A stretch of 64,000 bases of DNA from an uncultured Clostridia bacterium (lineage in GTDB: Bacteria; Bacillota; Clostridia; UBA1381). Made by a program: the position numbers and the translations under genes. The stretch is from the NCBI GenBank assembly GCA_934462715.1, contig CAKSIJ010000010.1, positions 41,237 through 105,236 on the forward strand, given 5' to 3'. The notes beneath the pieces are model-generated. The model saw only the letters and a program-made list of their open reading frames with translations, had not been told where the DNA came from and made no database searches. Of this stretch, positions 44,389 to 53,423 are shown piece after piece; positions within the stretch are counted from its first letter, which is position 1; every line of letters starts with the position of its first letter.

Positions 44389-45143
44389 ATAAGTGTTTAT
44401 GCGTAAATCCAGATAAGGAAGAGTATCTTGATTTCGGCAGTTTTGATGAAAATGCTTCGGTGTATTCGGCGGCCGGTCATACAATTGAATATTTTATGGC
44501 AACGGAATGGCGTGGGGATCGAGTAATATTTATATTCCAAAACAGCGGAAAAAGTAATATTTTTCCACTGGAAGATGATGCGTATGAGTATGTTGTGAAT
44601 ATGTATTCGGAGCGCAGTGTTCTGAACAAAGTACCGCAATACACATATTTTGTAAATTTCGACCGCAAAGAATATTACTTTAAAAATGCTTTGCCTCAAG
44701 GAAGAGATCTAAGCCGTTTAAACCCTTTGCCGTTTGTTTTATCAGAAGCCGGAACCAATGCGTTTAATGATTATGAATTAAGCGAAAAAGAGGAAAATGA
44801 TATAGGCAGATGGCTTGGCGGAAATATTGTAATAACAAACAACTGCAAAGTATGCAAAGGATTACGGCTATATGAATCGCCTTTTTGTCAGAGCAAAAAC
44901 GGCGGTAGAGTTTTAAATGGGCTTAATATCGTTGTTACGGGTACAATTTCGGGATACTCGCGAAACGATATGGAGCAGCTTATAAAACGCTATGGCGGTA
45001 ATCCTCAAAAATCAGTAACCAGAAGTACAAGTTTTGTGGTTGTTGCAGACTATAAGTCGGGCACCAAAAAAATTAACGATGCTAAAAAGTATGGCATTAA
45101 AATAATTAGTGAAAAGGAATTTTTTGAAATGTTGGGAGAATGA
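44385..45143 (+). CDS. BRCT-domain protein
   Basis: 252 residues. The C-terminal 80 residues (LNGLNIVVTGTISGYSRNDM, then KRYGGNPQKSVTRSTSFVVVAD and KYGIKIISEKEFFEML) form a BRCT domain as in NAD-dependent DNA ligase. The N-terminal 165 residues are unrecognised. Probably binds DNA ends or a phosphorylated or replication partner. Translationally coupled to the upstream gene. Confidence 0.82.
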   Translation: MNKCLCVNPDKEEYLDFGSFDENASVYSAAGHTIEYFMATEWRGDRVIFIFQNSGKSNIFPLEDDAYEYVVNMYSERSVLNKVPQYTYFVNFDRKEYYFKNALPQGRDLSRLNPLPFVLSEAGTNAFNDYELSEKEENDIGRWLGGNIVITNNCKVCKGLRLYESPFCQSKNGGRVLNGLNIVVTGTISGYSRNDMEQLIKRYGGNPQKSVTRSTSFVVVADYKSGTKKINDAKKYGIKIISEKEFFEMLGE

Positions 45144-45147
45144 TTTT

Positions 45148-45312
45148 ATGACATATGATGTAACTATAACAAGAACAGGCGGTATCTGTGTTGAAGCAGA
45201 TACCTCTGATGAGGCTGTTGAAAAGGTAAATGCAATGTCTGCTGCGGAAATAGAAGATCATGCACAGCTTACCGGCTGGGAGGCAAGCGATGCCGAACAG
45301 TTAGAAGATTGA
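45148..45312 (+). CDS. Small hypothetical protein, possibly DpnD/PcfM-like
   Basis: 54 residues from ATG 45148, five bases after the BRCT gene. TYDVTITRTGGICVEADTSDEA followed by a helical acidic end resembles the small DpnD/PcfM-type domain; assignment is weak. Confidence 0.45.
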   Translation: MTYDVTITRTGGICVEADTSDEAVEKVNAMSAAEIEDHAQLTGWEASDAEQLED

Positions 45313-45329
45313 GTTGCCGGAGGTAGTAT

Positions 45330-45995
45330 ATGTACGAAATAAAAAATTCAAAAGAAGTTGAACTGGCAGACAGAGTGCAGTTCAGATGCAAACGGTGTGC
45401 TGAATGCTGCAAAAATGTTGAAGGTACAGTTACTCTTGAAGCAAAGGACGCATATTATCTTGCGAAACACTTCAATATCACGGTTGCAGATTTTTATGAA
45501 AAATATGCGCGAATGTTTTTTCTTGAAAAAACAGAATTTCCGATCTTTACGCTTAATGCTGTTGGAAAGGAGCATTCGTGTATTTTTCTAAAAGGCAAAC
45601 GATGCAGTGTGCAGGAAGTAAAACCGAGAACGTGCAGAATTTATCCGTTTTGGATATTTCCTGATGATAATGATGAATTTATATATAATTTCAGTACAGA
45701 ACGCAGGCATCATCCGAAAGGTTCATTAATTCGCGTTAAAGACTGGATGAAAGATAATTTTTCTGATGAAGACAGGGAATATCTTATTGAAGATATGAGG
45801 AGCATTACCGAAATAGCGCCGCTATTTAATAAGATACATAAAAAAATCGAGGATACAAACACACTTTTAAAAGATGTTCTTTTGTTAAGGTATTTTATGT
45901 ACGAAACAGATGAACCGTTTTATGAACAATTCTGCCGAAACAATAGATTGCTGAAATCACGGCTTAAAAAAATCAGTAAAGAACTAAATATATGA
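45330..45995 (+). CDS. YkgJ-family cysteine cluster protein
   Basis: 221 residues. FRCKRCAECCKNVEGTVTL and later CIFLKGKRCSVQEVKPRTCRIYPF give the YkgJ-type cysteine pattern (CxxCxxCC ... C ... C ... CRxYP), likely a metal or FeS-binding protein. Role unknown. GGAGG precedes ATG 45330. Confidence 0.85.
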   Translation: MYEIKNSKEVELADRVQFRCKRCAECCKNVEGTVTLEAKDAYYLAKHFNITVADFYEKYARMFFLEKTEFPIFTLNAVGKEHSCIFLKGKRCSVQEVKPRTCRIYPFWIFPDDNDEFIYNFSTERRHHPKGSLIRVKDWMKDNFSDEDREYLIEDMRSITEIAPLFNKIHKKIEDTNTLLKDVLLLRYFMYETDEPFYEQFCRNNRLLKSRLKKISKELNI

Positions 45996-46009
45996 AAGGA
46001 AGAAAGAAA

Positions 46010-46339
46010 ATGAGTGTAAAAAGCTTTAAGGGGTTTTATCGTTTTACGGAACCTGAATCAAGAGATAAAAATTTAGAAGAACAGTTTAATATTGTTCAGA
46101 AAGTTGAAGGAGACGGCGTTGAATATGAATTTATGATCAGCTTTTATAAGTATAATAAAAAGCTGGCTGCGAGGGTTGAGGTTTTTGACGACGCATTCAC
46201 GGCATTTGAGAAAAACAGCAAACTCTTTGACGAGCTTTCAACTATGAGTGCCGTAACTCCGGATGAAATCGAAAAAATATTGATTTCTTTGGGTTATATA
46301 AAATTAAATAACTATAAGGGTGAGTTAAATGAACGATAA
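46010..46339 (+). CDS. Small hypothetical protein
   Basis: 109 residues from ATG 46010 behind GAAAGGAAG; the frame opens earlier at 45992 overlapping the YkgJ stop. No recognised motif. Overlaps the next gene by 11 bases. Confidence 0.55.
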   Translation: MSVKSFKGFYRFTEPESRDKNLEEQFNIVQKVEGDGVEYEFMISFYKYNKKLAARVEVFDDAFTAFEKNSKLFDELSTMSAVTPDEIEKILISLGYIKLNNYKGELNER

Positions 46340-46613
46340 AGAATATGTATATGTTTGCTATGTACTTAATTGCATGGGGTTACTTGACGGGGAAGAAACT
46401 GTTTCTTCCCTGATAGTAACAAAATCGCAGGATAAGGTTGATGCGTGGCTGAAAGAACAGTTAAAGGAAGCAGAGGAAAACGGATATAAGCCGGAAGAAA
46501 ACATAAACGGTTTTATCGGATATGTTGATTATTCTCTGCCTGTTTCAAAAGGCACCGAAAAAGACGGATACGACACATATTATCTCGTATGCGGGACAAA
46601 AATTATTAGATAG
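46329..46613 (+). CDS. Small hypothetical protein
   Basis: 94 residues; mixed charged helix (VDAWLKEQLKEAEENGYKPEEN) between two beta-like stretches. Not recognised. The following 46614-46744 holds only a 21-codon open frame (46650-46715) that I do not call. Confidence 0.5.
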   Translation: MNDKEYVYVCYVLNCMGLLDGEETVSSLIVTKSQDKVDAWLKEQLKEAEENGYKPEENINGFIGYVDYSLPVSKGTEKDGYDTYYLVCGTKIIR

Positions 46614-46744
46614 CAAAGATAAGGAGAAAAAATGTTTAGTAGTTGACATATGCCTTTTGAAGAAAATTCTTCAGGGGCATTGTCGATTACTGATACATAT
46701 ACAATAGCAAATTAAAACACGAAATGGAATATGGAGGTGGAAAT

Positions 46745-47230
46745 GTGAATGATGTTATTTTATGTGATGCAGTTGAGTATCAGAAGTTATGTGTAAAAGC
46801 AGAAAATATGCAAAAACGGTATAATAAAGCGGAGGCGCTCCACTTAGATGCCGCATCAAAGTTTTATAAAGCGTATATGGAAATATCATTCAGATATGAA
46901 GCCTTGAATAAAACTGTGCAGTATATCAGAAAAATGTCTTCAGAAGTTGTATACCCTGAGTGCGTTGCAAATGCCAGTGCTTTTATAATGGATATTTTAA
47001 ACAGTCATCCGGAATGTGATGGAGAATACTATTCGGAATATTTGGAGGCTGCATTGAAACTTCCTGATTGCAGGCGTAGAATGAATGATTTTTGCAATGC
47101 TATGGACGTATTTACAAACTATAAGGTGACATCGAAAGAATTGCTGTTTCAGCAGTCGGTTAATATGATTGCAAGAGGTATTGATCTGATGCTGAGTGTT
47201 CGTGAACATATATGCCGAATAGGAAAATAG
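46745..47230 (+). CDS. Hypothetical helical protein
   Basis: GTG 46745 lies eight bases behind GGAGG (46732-46736), better than ATG 46724 which overlaps that site. 161 residues, largely helical with a coiled-coil-like N-terminus (KLCVKAENMQKRYNKAEAL). Not recognised. Last gene before the toxin-antitoxin promoter. Confidence 0.55.
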   Translation: MNDVILCDAVEYQKLCVKAENMQKRYNKAEALHLDAASKFYKAYMEISFRYEALNKTVQYIRKMSSEVVYPECVANASAFIMDILNSHPECDGEYYSEYLEAALKLPDCRRRMNDFCNAMDVFTNYKVTSKELLFQQSVNMIARGIDLMLSVREHICRIGK

Positions 47231-47284
47231 AAAAGTATATGTTGATTTTAATAAAATACTATTTAAGAAATTGTGTTATGAATA

Positions 47285-47313
47285 TTGACTTTAAAGCAGT
47301 TTTATAATATAAT
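47285..47313 (+). promoter_or_regulatory. Promoter of the AbrB/PIN operon
   Basis: TTGACT (47285-47290) and TATAAT (47308-47313), 17 bases apart, 35 bases before the antitoxin gene, whose ribosome site is TTGGAGG. The AT-rich TATAATATAATATAG stretch could hold the antitoxin operator. Confidence 0.75.
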
Positions 47314-47347
47314 ATAGTTAGAAAGTAGGATAGTTGGAGGCGGACTT

Positions 47348-47602
47348 ATGGCAATAATGGAATTAAGAAAAAATTCGCAAATTACTATTCCAAAAGATAT
47401 TATTGAAGAAATGCAGCTGCATGAAGGAGATAAACTTGACATCAGTCAGAAAGACGGTATAATATTTATTCAGCCTGTATGTGTTTATCCGAAAAGCTAC
47501 GTGAATGAATTAGAAGAAATTGCAAAAGAGTCAAATAAATTACCGAAGTGTTCATCTGACATTACAGAAACGATAAATATATTGAAGCACGCGGTGAAAT
47601 AA
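47348..47602 (+). CDS. AbrB/MazE-type antitoxin
   Basis: 84 residues. MELRKNSQITIPKDIIEEMQLHEGDKLDIS is an AbrB swapped-hairpin DNA-binding domain; the C-terminal half is the expected toxin-binding tail. Encoded 20 bases before a PIN-domain gene, so it should neutralise that RNase and autoregulate the operon. Confidence 0.85.
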   Translation: MAIMELRKNSQITIPKDIIEEMQLHEGDKLDISQKDGIIFIQPVCVYPKSYVNELEEIAKESNKLPKCSSDITETINILKHAVK

Positions 47603-47622
47603 TAGGAGAGAAGGTGTTACAG

Positions 47623-48054
47623 ATGAAACTGTATTTGGATAACTGTTGTTTTAACAGACCTTTTGATGATCAAACGCAACTTAAAATTCACCTTGAAACA
47701 CAAGCCAAACTTGCGGTTCAAGATATGATATTGAATGGAAAACATTCGTTGGTTTGGTCATATATGCTCGAATACGAAAACAGCTGCAATCCTTTTGAGA
47801 TTCGACGTGATTCAATAATTAAATGGAAGGATATTGCGAGCTTTTATGTTGAGGAGAATGAGAATATATTAAATGTAGCAGAAAACCTATTGATAAAGGG
47901 ATTAAAAGCAAAGGATGCAATCCATATCGCTTGTGCTGCAGAGGCTCAATGCGATTATTTTCTGACCACTGATATTGGCATATTGAAGAAAAAAATTGAC
48001 ATAGTCAAAATTTTAAATCCGATTGATTACATCATAGAAACGGAGGGCGAATAA
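47623..48054 (+). CDS. PIN-domain toxin RNase
   Basis: Start at ATG 47623 behind GAGAGAAGG. 143 residues. KLYLDNCCFNRPFDDQ carries the first metal-binding aspartate, and GLKAKDAIHIACAAEAQCDYFLTTD the later acidic residues of the PIN fold. These toxins cleave RNA when the antitoxin is lost, stabilising the element. Operon with the AbrB-type gene and the next small gene. Confidence 0.85.
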   Translation: MKLYLDNCCFNRPFDDQTQLKIHLETQAKLAVQDMILNGKHSLVWSYMLEYENSCNPFEIRRDSIIKWKDIASFYVEENENILNVAENLLIKGLKAKDAIHIACAAEAQCDYFLTTDIGILKKKIDIVKILNPIDYIIETEGE

Positions 48055-48055
48055 T

Positions 48056-48253
48056 ATGATGAGAAATGACACGCTTGTAAGGACGGAAGGAATGAAAATT
48101 CTGCTTGAAGGCTTGGGAAAAGTAGATGCTGAAAGGTTTATAAGTCTCATTATTAAAGAACCGTTTGATTATACAAAATGGCAAAGAGATTTGTATTCGG
48201 GAATGGGTGTACGTGAATTAAGCAATAAAGCAATGAACTCTATAACTGAATAG
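48056..48253 (+). CDS. Third protein of the AbrB/PIN operon
   Basis: 65 residues beginning at ATG 48056, directly behind the PIN stop. TEGMKILLEGLGKVDAERFISL and EPFDYTKWQRDLYSGM look like a conserved small family I recall adjacent to PIN/AbrB pairs in other bacteria. Function unknown; it might modulate the toxin. Confidence 0.65.
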   Translation: MMRNDTLVRTEGMKILLEGLGKVDAERFISLIIKEPFDYTKWQRDLYSGMGVRELSNKAMNSITE

Positions 48254-48337
48254 TAAATAGTTTATATAGGTAAAACCTGTGCAAGAAAATATAATATGGG
48301 TTTATATATTCAACCGGAACATATTGTGTTTTTAAGG

Positions 48338-48366
48338 TTGACAAACACCATATATTGTGTTATAAT
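48338..48366 (+). promoter_or_regulatory. Vegetative-type promoter of leader copy C
   Basis: TTGACA (48338-48343) and TATAAT (48361-48366), 17 bases apart. Context (CATATATTGTGTTATAATTA) closely matches copy B. Confidence 0.9.
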
Positions 48367-48372
48367 TATTAT

Positions 48373-48503
48373 ATAAACAAATTTATGCGTGGGTGTTACC
48401 CGAACTTAAATATAAAGTTTTAGCATACGAGATGTTGTGATTGTAATTTAAGTCAACAGTATAGCTATGTCCAAATATGGCATAGGTGCTGTTGGCTTTT
48501 TTT
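48373..48503 (+). ncRNA. Structured leader RNA with terminator, copy C
   Basis: Closing stem TATGC (48384-48388) with GCATA (48423-48427). P2 is GGGT-GTT-ACCC, a compensatory change from GGGC-TTT-GCCC in copy B. P3 is AACTT with AAGTT. The linker with GAGATGTTGTGATTGTAATTT is identical to copy B. The terminator pairs AGTCAACAG (48451-48459) with CTGTTGGCT (48489-48497) around an inner CTATGTC/GGCATAG stem, then seven T residues. It precedes the recombination/replication operon. Confidence 0.78.
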
Positions 48504-48531
48504 ATTTTATGCAGGGTTACTGCACTTATAA

Positions 48532-48606
48532 CGGAAATGAATGTGATTTTTTATAAAATGCATTTATTTCCGTCTTTTTTATGTCTAAAAAGCTTTGAGC
48601 TTTTAG
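48532..48606 (+). terminator. Second terminator and third hairpin of leader C
   Basis: CGGAAAT (48532-48538) pairs with ATTTCCG (48566-48572), inner bases extending the stem, followed by six T residues (48574-48579). A third hairpin CTAAAAAGCT/AGCTTTTAG lies at 48585-48606, then AAAGG and ATG 48641. The order matches copy B, although the sequences differ, so the structure itself seems kept. Confidence 0.75.
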
Positions 48607-48640
48607 AAATATATAAATTTATAGAAAGGTGGAAACACAA

Positions 48641-49783
48641 ATGAATGAAACAATGGTTTATGCAGATTCTTTTTTTGAGGAATTTGCGGGAGAAAGAGAT
48701 TTTCTGGACTTTTTAGAGGACAGAAAAGGAAAGACAACATGGAAAAAGGAATTGTCCAATACGCTGAGATTTGAGGCCTTGGTAAGAGATACGCCGAAAA
48801 CCGAAGCTATTGTCAATTCCTATGACAGTATGGGTAAGGGCGATATTCTCAAAGATACGCTCGACGGAACACAGCTTGTACTTCGAGATGGAGACGAATA
48901 TATTCCGGTTCGGAGCTGTGCTATCAAAACGATACTTGAACGGGCAAAAATTTCCGGTAATGCACTTTCAAAAGTTGAAAGAAATGTATTTGCAAAAATA
49001 CTAAATCATTGTATGAAAGTTGCAGACGGACAGGCTTTGTTAAAAGTGTCGGACGATAAGGTGTCGGCAATCCACGGCGGCGATAAAAGCGATTACTCCA
49101 TATTGGAAATGTATGAGCTGTTTACAAAAACTTCTGACTATCTGAATGATAATTTTTCTGATGTGAAGTATGCAGGTGGATTTTATGACCATTCGATTGT
49201 TACAGCGCTATGGACGCTTGACGGCAATGATGAGCTTATTAAGACATATAAGGATTTGCTTGCAATGCATTCTGTAAAATGCAGAGATTTAAAAGCATCT
49301 GTAAGACTTACAAGCTCAGACGTTGGCATCAGCGGAGCAAATTTATATCCTACGCTTATTGCGGACGGCAGAAATATCCCGCTGGGTAATCCATTAAAGC
49401 TGGAACATAAGAACGGCGCGTCTATGCGAGATTTTGAGAAGAAATTGTCAATGCTTTATTCTCAGTATGATCTGGCAATAGGAAAACTCAAGGATTTGAT
49501 TGCGGTTACGGTAAAAAATCCGTCAAATGCTATGGTGGGCGTAATGTCTAAAATCGGAATACCGAAAAAATACGGTGTACCTGCGCTCGAAAAATTTAAT
49601 GCTATGCACAGCAGCGGTTTTTGCAGTGCACACGATATTTATTACGGAATTGCAGAAGTAATATTCCTTATGCAGTGCGCCGGAGAAAGCGGTGTCAGAA
49701 TTACTCAAATGGAAGAAACCGTATCAAGAGCTTTGAATGTAAAGTGGCAGGACTATGATATTCCCGGAGAGATTAAATGGTAA
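48641..49783 (+). CDS. Phage/plasmid-like protein, possibly DUF932-related
   Basis: ATG 48641 (MNETMVYADSFFEEF) with AAAGGTGG upstream. The 380-residue protein has DEYIPVRSCAIKTILERAKI and a long helical C-terminus. Position in front of a YqaJ exonuclease and overall character suggest the DUF932 group of phage/plasmid proteins, but the match is weak. First gene behind leader C. Confidence 0.5.
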   Translation: MNETMVYADSFFEEFAGERDFLDFLEDRKGKTTWKKELSNTLRFEALVRDTPKTEAIVNSYDSMGKGDILKDTLDGTQLVLRDGDEYIPVRSCAIKTILERAKISGNALSKVERNVFAKILNHCMKVADGQALLKVSDDKVSAIHGGDKSDYSILEMYELFTKTSDYLNDNFSDVKYAGGFYDHSIVTALWTLDGNDELIKTYKDLLAMHSVKCRDLKASVRLTSSDVGISGANLYPTLIADGRNIPLGNPLKLEHKNGASMRDFEKKLSMLYSQYDLAIGKLKDLIAVTVKNPSNAMVGVMSKIGIPKKYGVPALEKFNAMHSSGFCSAHDIYYGIAEVIFLMQCAGESGVRITQMEETVSRALNVKWQDYDIPGEIKW

Positions 49784-49796
49784 GGGGGTATGAGTT

Positions 49797-50834
49797 ATGC
49801 CGAGAGGTAGTTATAAGCCTACTGTTGTGGTTGAAACAGGCGGCTTGACAGAGGAGGAATGGCTTGATTATCGCAGAGGAGGCATCGGTGGTTCCGATGT
49901 CTCGATTATTTACGGAGTGTCGCACTTTCGTTGTAACCGCGATTTGTATTACGATAAACTTGGCATTAAACCGCTAAGAGAGAGTGAAGATAATAATTGG
50001 CTGCAAAAAGAAATGGGACACGTACTTGAGGATTTGGTTGCAAAGGTATTTGCAAAGAAAACAGGACTGAAAGTATATGAGGTCAAAAAAATGTTTTCTC
50101 ATCCGCTGTATCCGTTTATGAGGGCGGATGTTGACCGTTTTGTAACCGATGATGACGGACGTTGCGGAATTTTGGAATGCAAAACCACAAATTATCAGAA
50201 CAAAGACGCCTGGGCAGACGGAAAATATCCATATCAATACGAGCTTCAAATCAGGCATTATATGGCTGTTATGAACCTTGATTTTGCGTATATCGCGTGC
50301 CTTTGGGGTAATAGTGAAAATGATTTCGCTTATCGGAAGGTTGAACGGGATTACGATTTTGAGGATGAGATTATTGAAGCTGAACAGTATTTTTGGGAAG
50401 AGTTTATCGAAAAGAAGGTTGAGCCGGAATTCAGCGGCAAGCCTGATTTGGTGCTTCAGTGCTTAAAGCAGCATCTTGATGAAGCGGATGCATCTTTAGG
50501 CGTGAAAGTTTTACCGGCTGCTTTTGGAACAGATGTTGAAAAATATTTGAGATTAAAAAAGCAAAAAAGTAAGCTTGAAACCGATAAAAAGGTAATCGAG
50601 GATGAAATGAAGAGACTGTCAATACCAATCATTGAGGAAATGGGAGCTTTTTGCGAAAGTGAGCTTTCCTTGCCCGGTAAGCAAGTCTACATTTCGTATA
50701 AACCGAGAAAATCTGTCAGAATGCTTGCAAAGGCATTGGAAAAGTTGGCTATTCACCACAGAGATATATATGATGAATATGTATCTGAAACCGAAAGCCG
50801 CACATTAAATATAAAGGAGATGATAAAAACATGA
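49797..50834 (+). CDS. YqaJ-like recombination exonuclease
   Basis: 345 residues. RRGGIGGSDVSIIYGVSHF near residue 30 and the PD-(D/E)xK core MRADVDRFV ... GILECKTTNYQNKDAW, followed by YPYQYELQIRHYMAVM, identify a YqaJ/lambda-exonuclease-type enzyme that resects double-strand ends for annealing. The C-terminal 110 residues add a coiled coil (KYLRLKKQKSKLETDKKVIE). GGGGG precedes ATG 49797. Confidence 0.92.
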   Translation: MPRGSYKPTVVVETGGLTEEEWLDYRRGGIGGSDVSIIYGVSHFRCNRDLYYDKLGIKPLRESEDNNWLQKEMGHVLEDLVAKVFAKKTGLKVYEVKKMFSHPLYPFMRADVDRFVTDDDGRCGILECKTTNYQNKDAWADGKYPYQYELQIRHYMAVMNLDFAYIACLWGNSENDFAYRKVERDYDFEDEIIEAEQYFWEEFIEKKVEPEFSGKPDLVLQCLKQHLDEADASLGVKVLPAAFGTDVEKYLRLKKQKSKLETDKKVIEDEMKRLSIPIIEEMGAFCESELSLPGKQVYISYKPRKSVRMLAKALEKLAIHHRDIYDEYVSETESRTLNIKEMIKT

Positions 50835-51214
50835 TGAGACATGAAGGAAAAGACCTTGTTTATGTATGCTCGCCTTTGGGTGCTGAAACTCCGGATGGAA
50901 TAATGAAAAATATGAAAAAGGCGAGACTGTATATGGGTACAATTTCCGAAAAGTATAATTGCAGAGCAATCGCACCGCATGCAATACTTCCGGTATTTCT
51001 TGATGATCGTGTTCCTGAAGAAAGAGCTTTGGGCTTGAAATTCGGACTTGATTTATTAAAAATATGCAAGAAAGTGGTTGTATGCGGAACGGTTATATCG
51101 GAGGGGATGCAAAAGGAGATTGAACTTGCTCAAAAGCTTGGCATACCTGTTATTTATAACGATATGCCAAAGCCTTCTCGTATCAAAATAACAATAGAAA
51201 TTGAAGGTGATTAA
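50831..51214 (+). CDS. DUF7768/DUF4406-like nucleoside-deoxyribosyltransferase-fold protein
   Basis: 127 residues. KDLVYVCSPLG at the start, APHAILPVFLDDRVPEERALG and KVVVCGTVISEGMQKEIELA define the fold related to nucleoside 2-deoxyribosyltransferases, common on phages and conjugative elements. Substrate unknown. Overlaps the YqaJ gene by ATGA. Confidence 0.75.
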   Translation: MMRHEGKDLVYVCSPLGAETPDGIMKNMKKARLYMGTISEKYNCRAIAPHAILPVFLDDRVPEERALGLKFGLDLLKICKKVVVCGTVISEGMQKEIELAQKLGIPVIYNDMPKPSRIKITIEIEGD

Positions 51215-51215
51215 C

Positions 51216-53423
51216 TTGATATGCACATTTGAGAAAAAGATTTTCGAGAATAGCAGCACAGGTTATTGTGTGGCAGCATTTAAGACGGATGACACATCTG
51301 TTCCGCAGGATGCCAGAAGTAAATACGCACCCAGAGATCGGAAAGTGCATTTTACGGCAGTCGGCTACGGAATTCCGGCGACGGATTCTATTGACCTTGA
51401 GCTTGAAGGCAAATGGCAGACAACCAAATATGGTGTGCAGCTTGTCATTGAGCATTTTGCAGAGATAATTCCGCAGACGATTGATGGTATAATAGGATAC
51501 TTGTCATCGGGACTCATTGCAGGAGTCAGTGATATTACGGCAAAAAAAATCACAGACAAATTCGGCATGAATACACTGTCCATAATTGAAAATGAACCGA
51601 AAAGACTTGCGGAGATAAAGGGACTATCGGATAAAAAGATAAAGAAGATAGTTGATTCATACGCACAGAATAAAAACCTCAGAAGTATCGTGTCATATCT
51701 TTCACCGTATGGGATAACTCTCAACAAAGCTGTTCGTATTCATGAAAGGTTTGGAGATAAGTCTATGGAAGTTCTTAATGAACGCCCATTTGAACTTTGC
51801 GATATTGCAGGCTTCGGTTTCAAAACCGTAGACGCTATCGCAAAAAAGATCAAATGCAAGCCGAACGATAAAATGCGGATTAAGGCAGCGGCAAAGTATA
51901 TAATGTCCGAAATTAAGAGCGAAGGGCATGTCTATATGGAGCAACAGGATTTAAGATACAGGTGTTATGAACTCTTGAATGATGATTTAAAAAATATATC
52001 TGTTACACATGATGAAATCAGAGAGTGCATTATTGAACTGATCAGAGCCAAGACGCTGATAAACAATAACGGAATGATATACCTTCCGTATATGTTTAAT
52101 GCAGAAGTTGAGCTTGCAAAAAATATTTCGGAGCGGGCTCTGGCGAAAGCTGCTCAATATCCGAGCCTTGATTCGATTGTTGACGCTGCTCAGAGAAGAT
52201 TGGGAATAGTGCTGACGGATGCGCAAAGCGAAGCAGTAAAAATGTGCTTTAAAAACAATCTGTCGGTTATTACCGGAGGACCGGGAACCGGAAAGACAAC
52301 GGTTTTAAAGGTCATTATTGACGTATATAAGACATTAACCGGAAAAGCTGATATTTTGCTTGCAGCACCTACCGGAAAAGCAGCGAAGCGTATGGCTGAA
52401 AGCAGTGGGATGCCCGGTGCAAGAACGATACATTCGGCACTTGGGCTTCGCAGTGACAGCTCGGACGCAGAATATGAAATCGCCGAAGGTCTTGTCATTA
52501 TAGATGAGATGTCAATGGTTGATTTAAGTATTGCATATAAGCTCTTAAAAAGTGTCAGACAGGAATCTAAAATTGTATTCGTCGGTGATGCGGAGCAGCT
52601 TCCGTCAGTTGGAGCCGGCAATGTATTTTTTGATATACTGCGGTCGGAATGTGTGGCGGTAACAATGCTTGACACGGTTTTTCGTCAGAAGGGGACGAGC
52701 AGGATTGCACTTAATGCCGAAGAAATAAGGAACAACGGCAGTAAGCTTCTGTATGGAAGTGATTTTAATTTCATTAATGCCGATACAGATGTTGAGGCAC
52801 TTGAAATATTAAAGCATTGTTATATGCACGAAGTGGATGACAATGGAATTGACAATGTGCAGATTCTTGCACCGTTTCGCTCAAGAGGTGAAACGAGTGT
52901 AAAAAACATCAATGAAGTCATAAGAGAAATAGTCAATCCATTTGTCGGTGAGAAAAATGAACTGTTCTGTGATGGGAATAAGCTCAGGCTCAATGACAGG
53001 GTTATACAGCTTAAAAATGTCAATAGTATAAATAACGGCGATGTTGGTTTTATAAAATCTATATATTTAGATGAAGATGAGCTTAAACACGCAATTATTG
53101 AATTTACTGATGGCGTCAGAGCTGATTATCACGAACGGGAGCTTGATATTATTGACCTTGCTTATGCAACGACCATACATAAATCACAGGGAAGCGAGTA
53201 CAGTACCGTCATAATTCCTATAATGATGAGCCATTACATAATGCTCAAAAGAAACCTGATTTATACTGCTATAACACGAGCAAAAAAGAAGGTCATTCTG
53301 ATCGGAGAAAAAAGAGCGTTGATGGCTGCCATTCATAAAAATGACAGTACGAAACGAAATACTCTGCTGGCTGAACGGATTAAGACATATTTTGATCAAA
53401 TGAAAGGAAGTGTGAAGACATAA
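51216..53423 (+). CDS. recD2: RecD2-like 5'-3' DNA helicase
   Basis: TTG 51216 is preferred, seven bases after AAGGTG; TTG 51201 is also open. About 735 residues: N-terminal OB-like part, helix-hairpin-helix region (AGVSDITAKKITDKFG; CDIAGFGFKTVDAIAKKI), Walker A GGPGTGKTTVLK, Walker B LVIIDEMSMVD, VFVGDAEQLPSVGAGN and the C-terminal YATTIHKSQGSEYSTVIIP. RecD2 unwinds DNA without RecBC partners; here it likely serves element replication or recombination. Confidence 0.92.
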   Translation: MICTFEKKIFENSSTGYCVAAFKTDDTSVPQDARSKYAPRDRKVHFTAVGYGIPATDSIDLELEGKWQTTKYGVQLVIEHFAEIIPQTIDGIIGYLSSGLIAGVSDITAKKITDKFGMNTLSIIENEPKRLAEIKGLSDKKIKKIVDSYAQNKNLRSIVSYLSPYGITLNKAVRIHERFGDKSMEVLNERPFELCDIAGFGFKTVDAIAKKIKCKPNDKMRIKAAAKYIMSEIKSEGHVYMEQQDLRYRCYELLNDDLKNISVTHDEIRECIIELIRAKTLINNNGMIYLPYMFNAEVELAKNISERALAKAAQYPSLDSIVDAAQRRLGIVLTDAQSEAVKMCFKNNLSVITGGPGTGKTTVLKVIIDVYKTLTGKADILLAAPTGKAAKRMAESSGMPGARTIHSALGLRSDSSDAEYEIAEGLVIIDEMSMVDLSIAYKLLKSVRQESKIVFVGDAEQLPSVGAGNVFFDILRSECVAVTMLDTVFRQKGTSRIALNAEEIRNNGSKLLYGSDFNFINADTDVEALEILKHCYMHEVDDNGIDNVQILAPFRSRGETSVKNINEVIREIVNPFVGEKNELFCDGNKLRLNDRVIQLKNVNSINNGDVGFIKSIYLDEDELKHAIIEFTDGVRADYHERELDIIDLAYATTIHKSQGSEYSTVIIPIMMSHYIMLKRNLIYTAITRAKKKVILIGEKRALMAAIHKNDSTKRNTLLAERIKTYFDQMKGSVKT

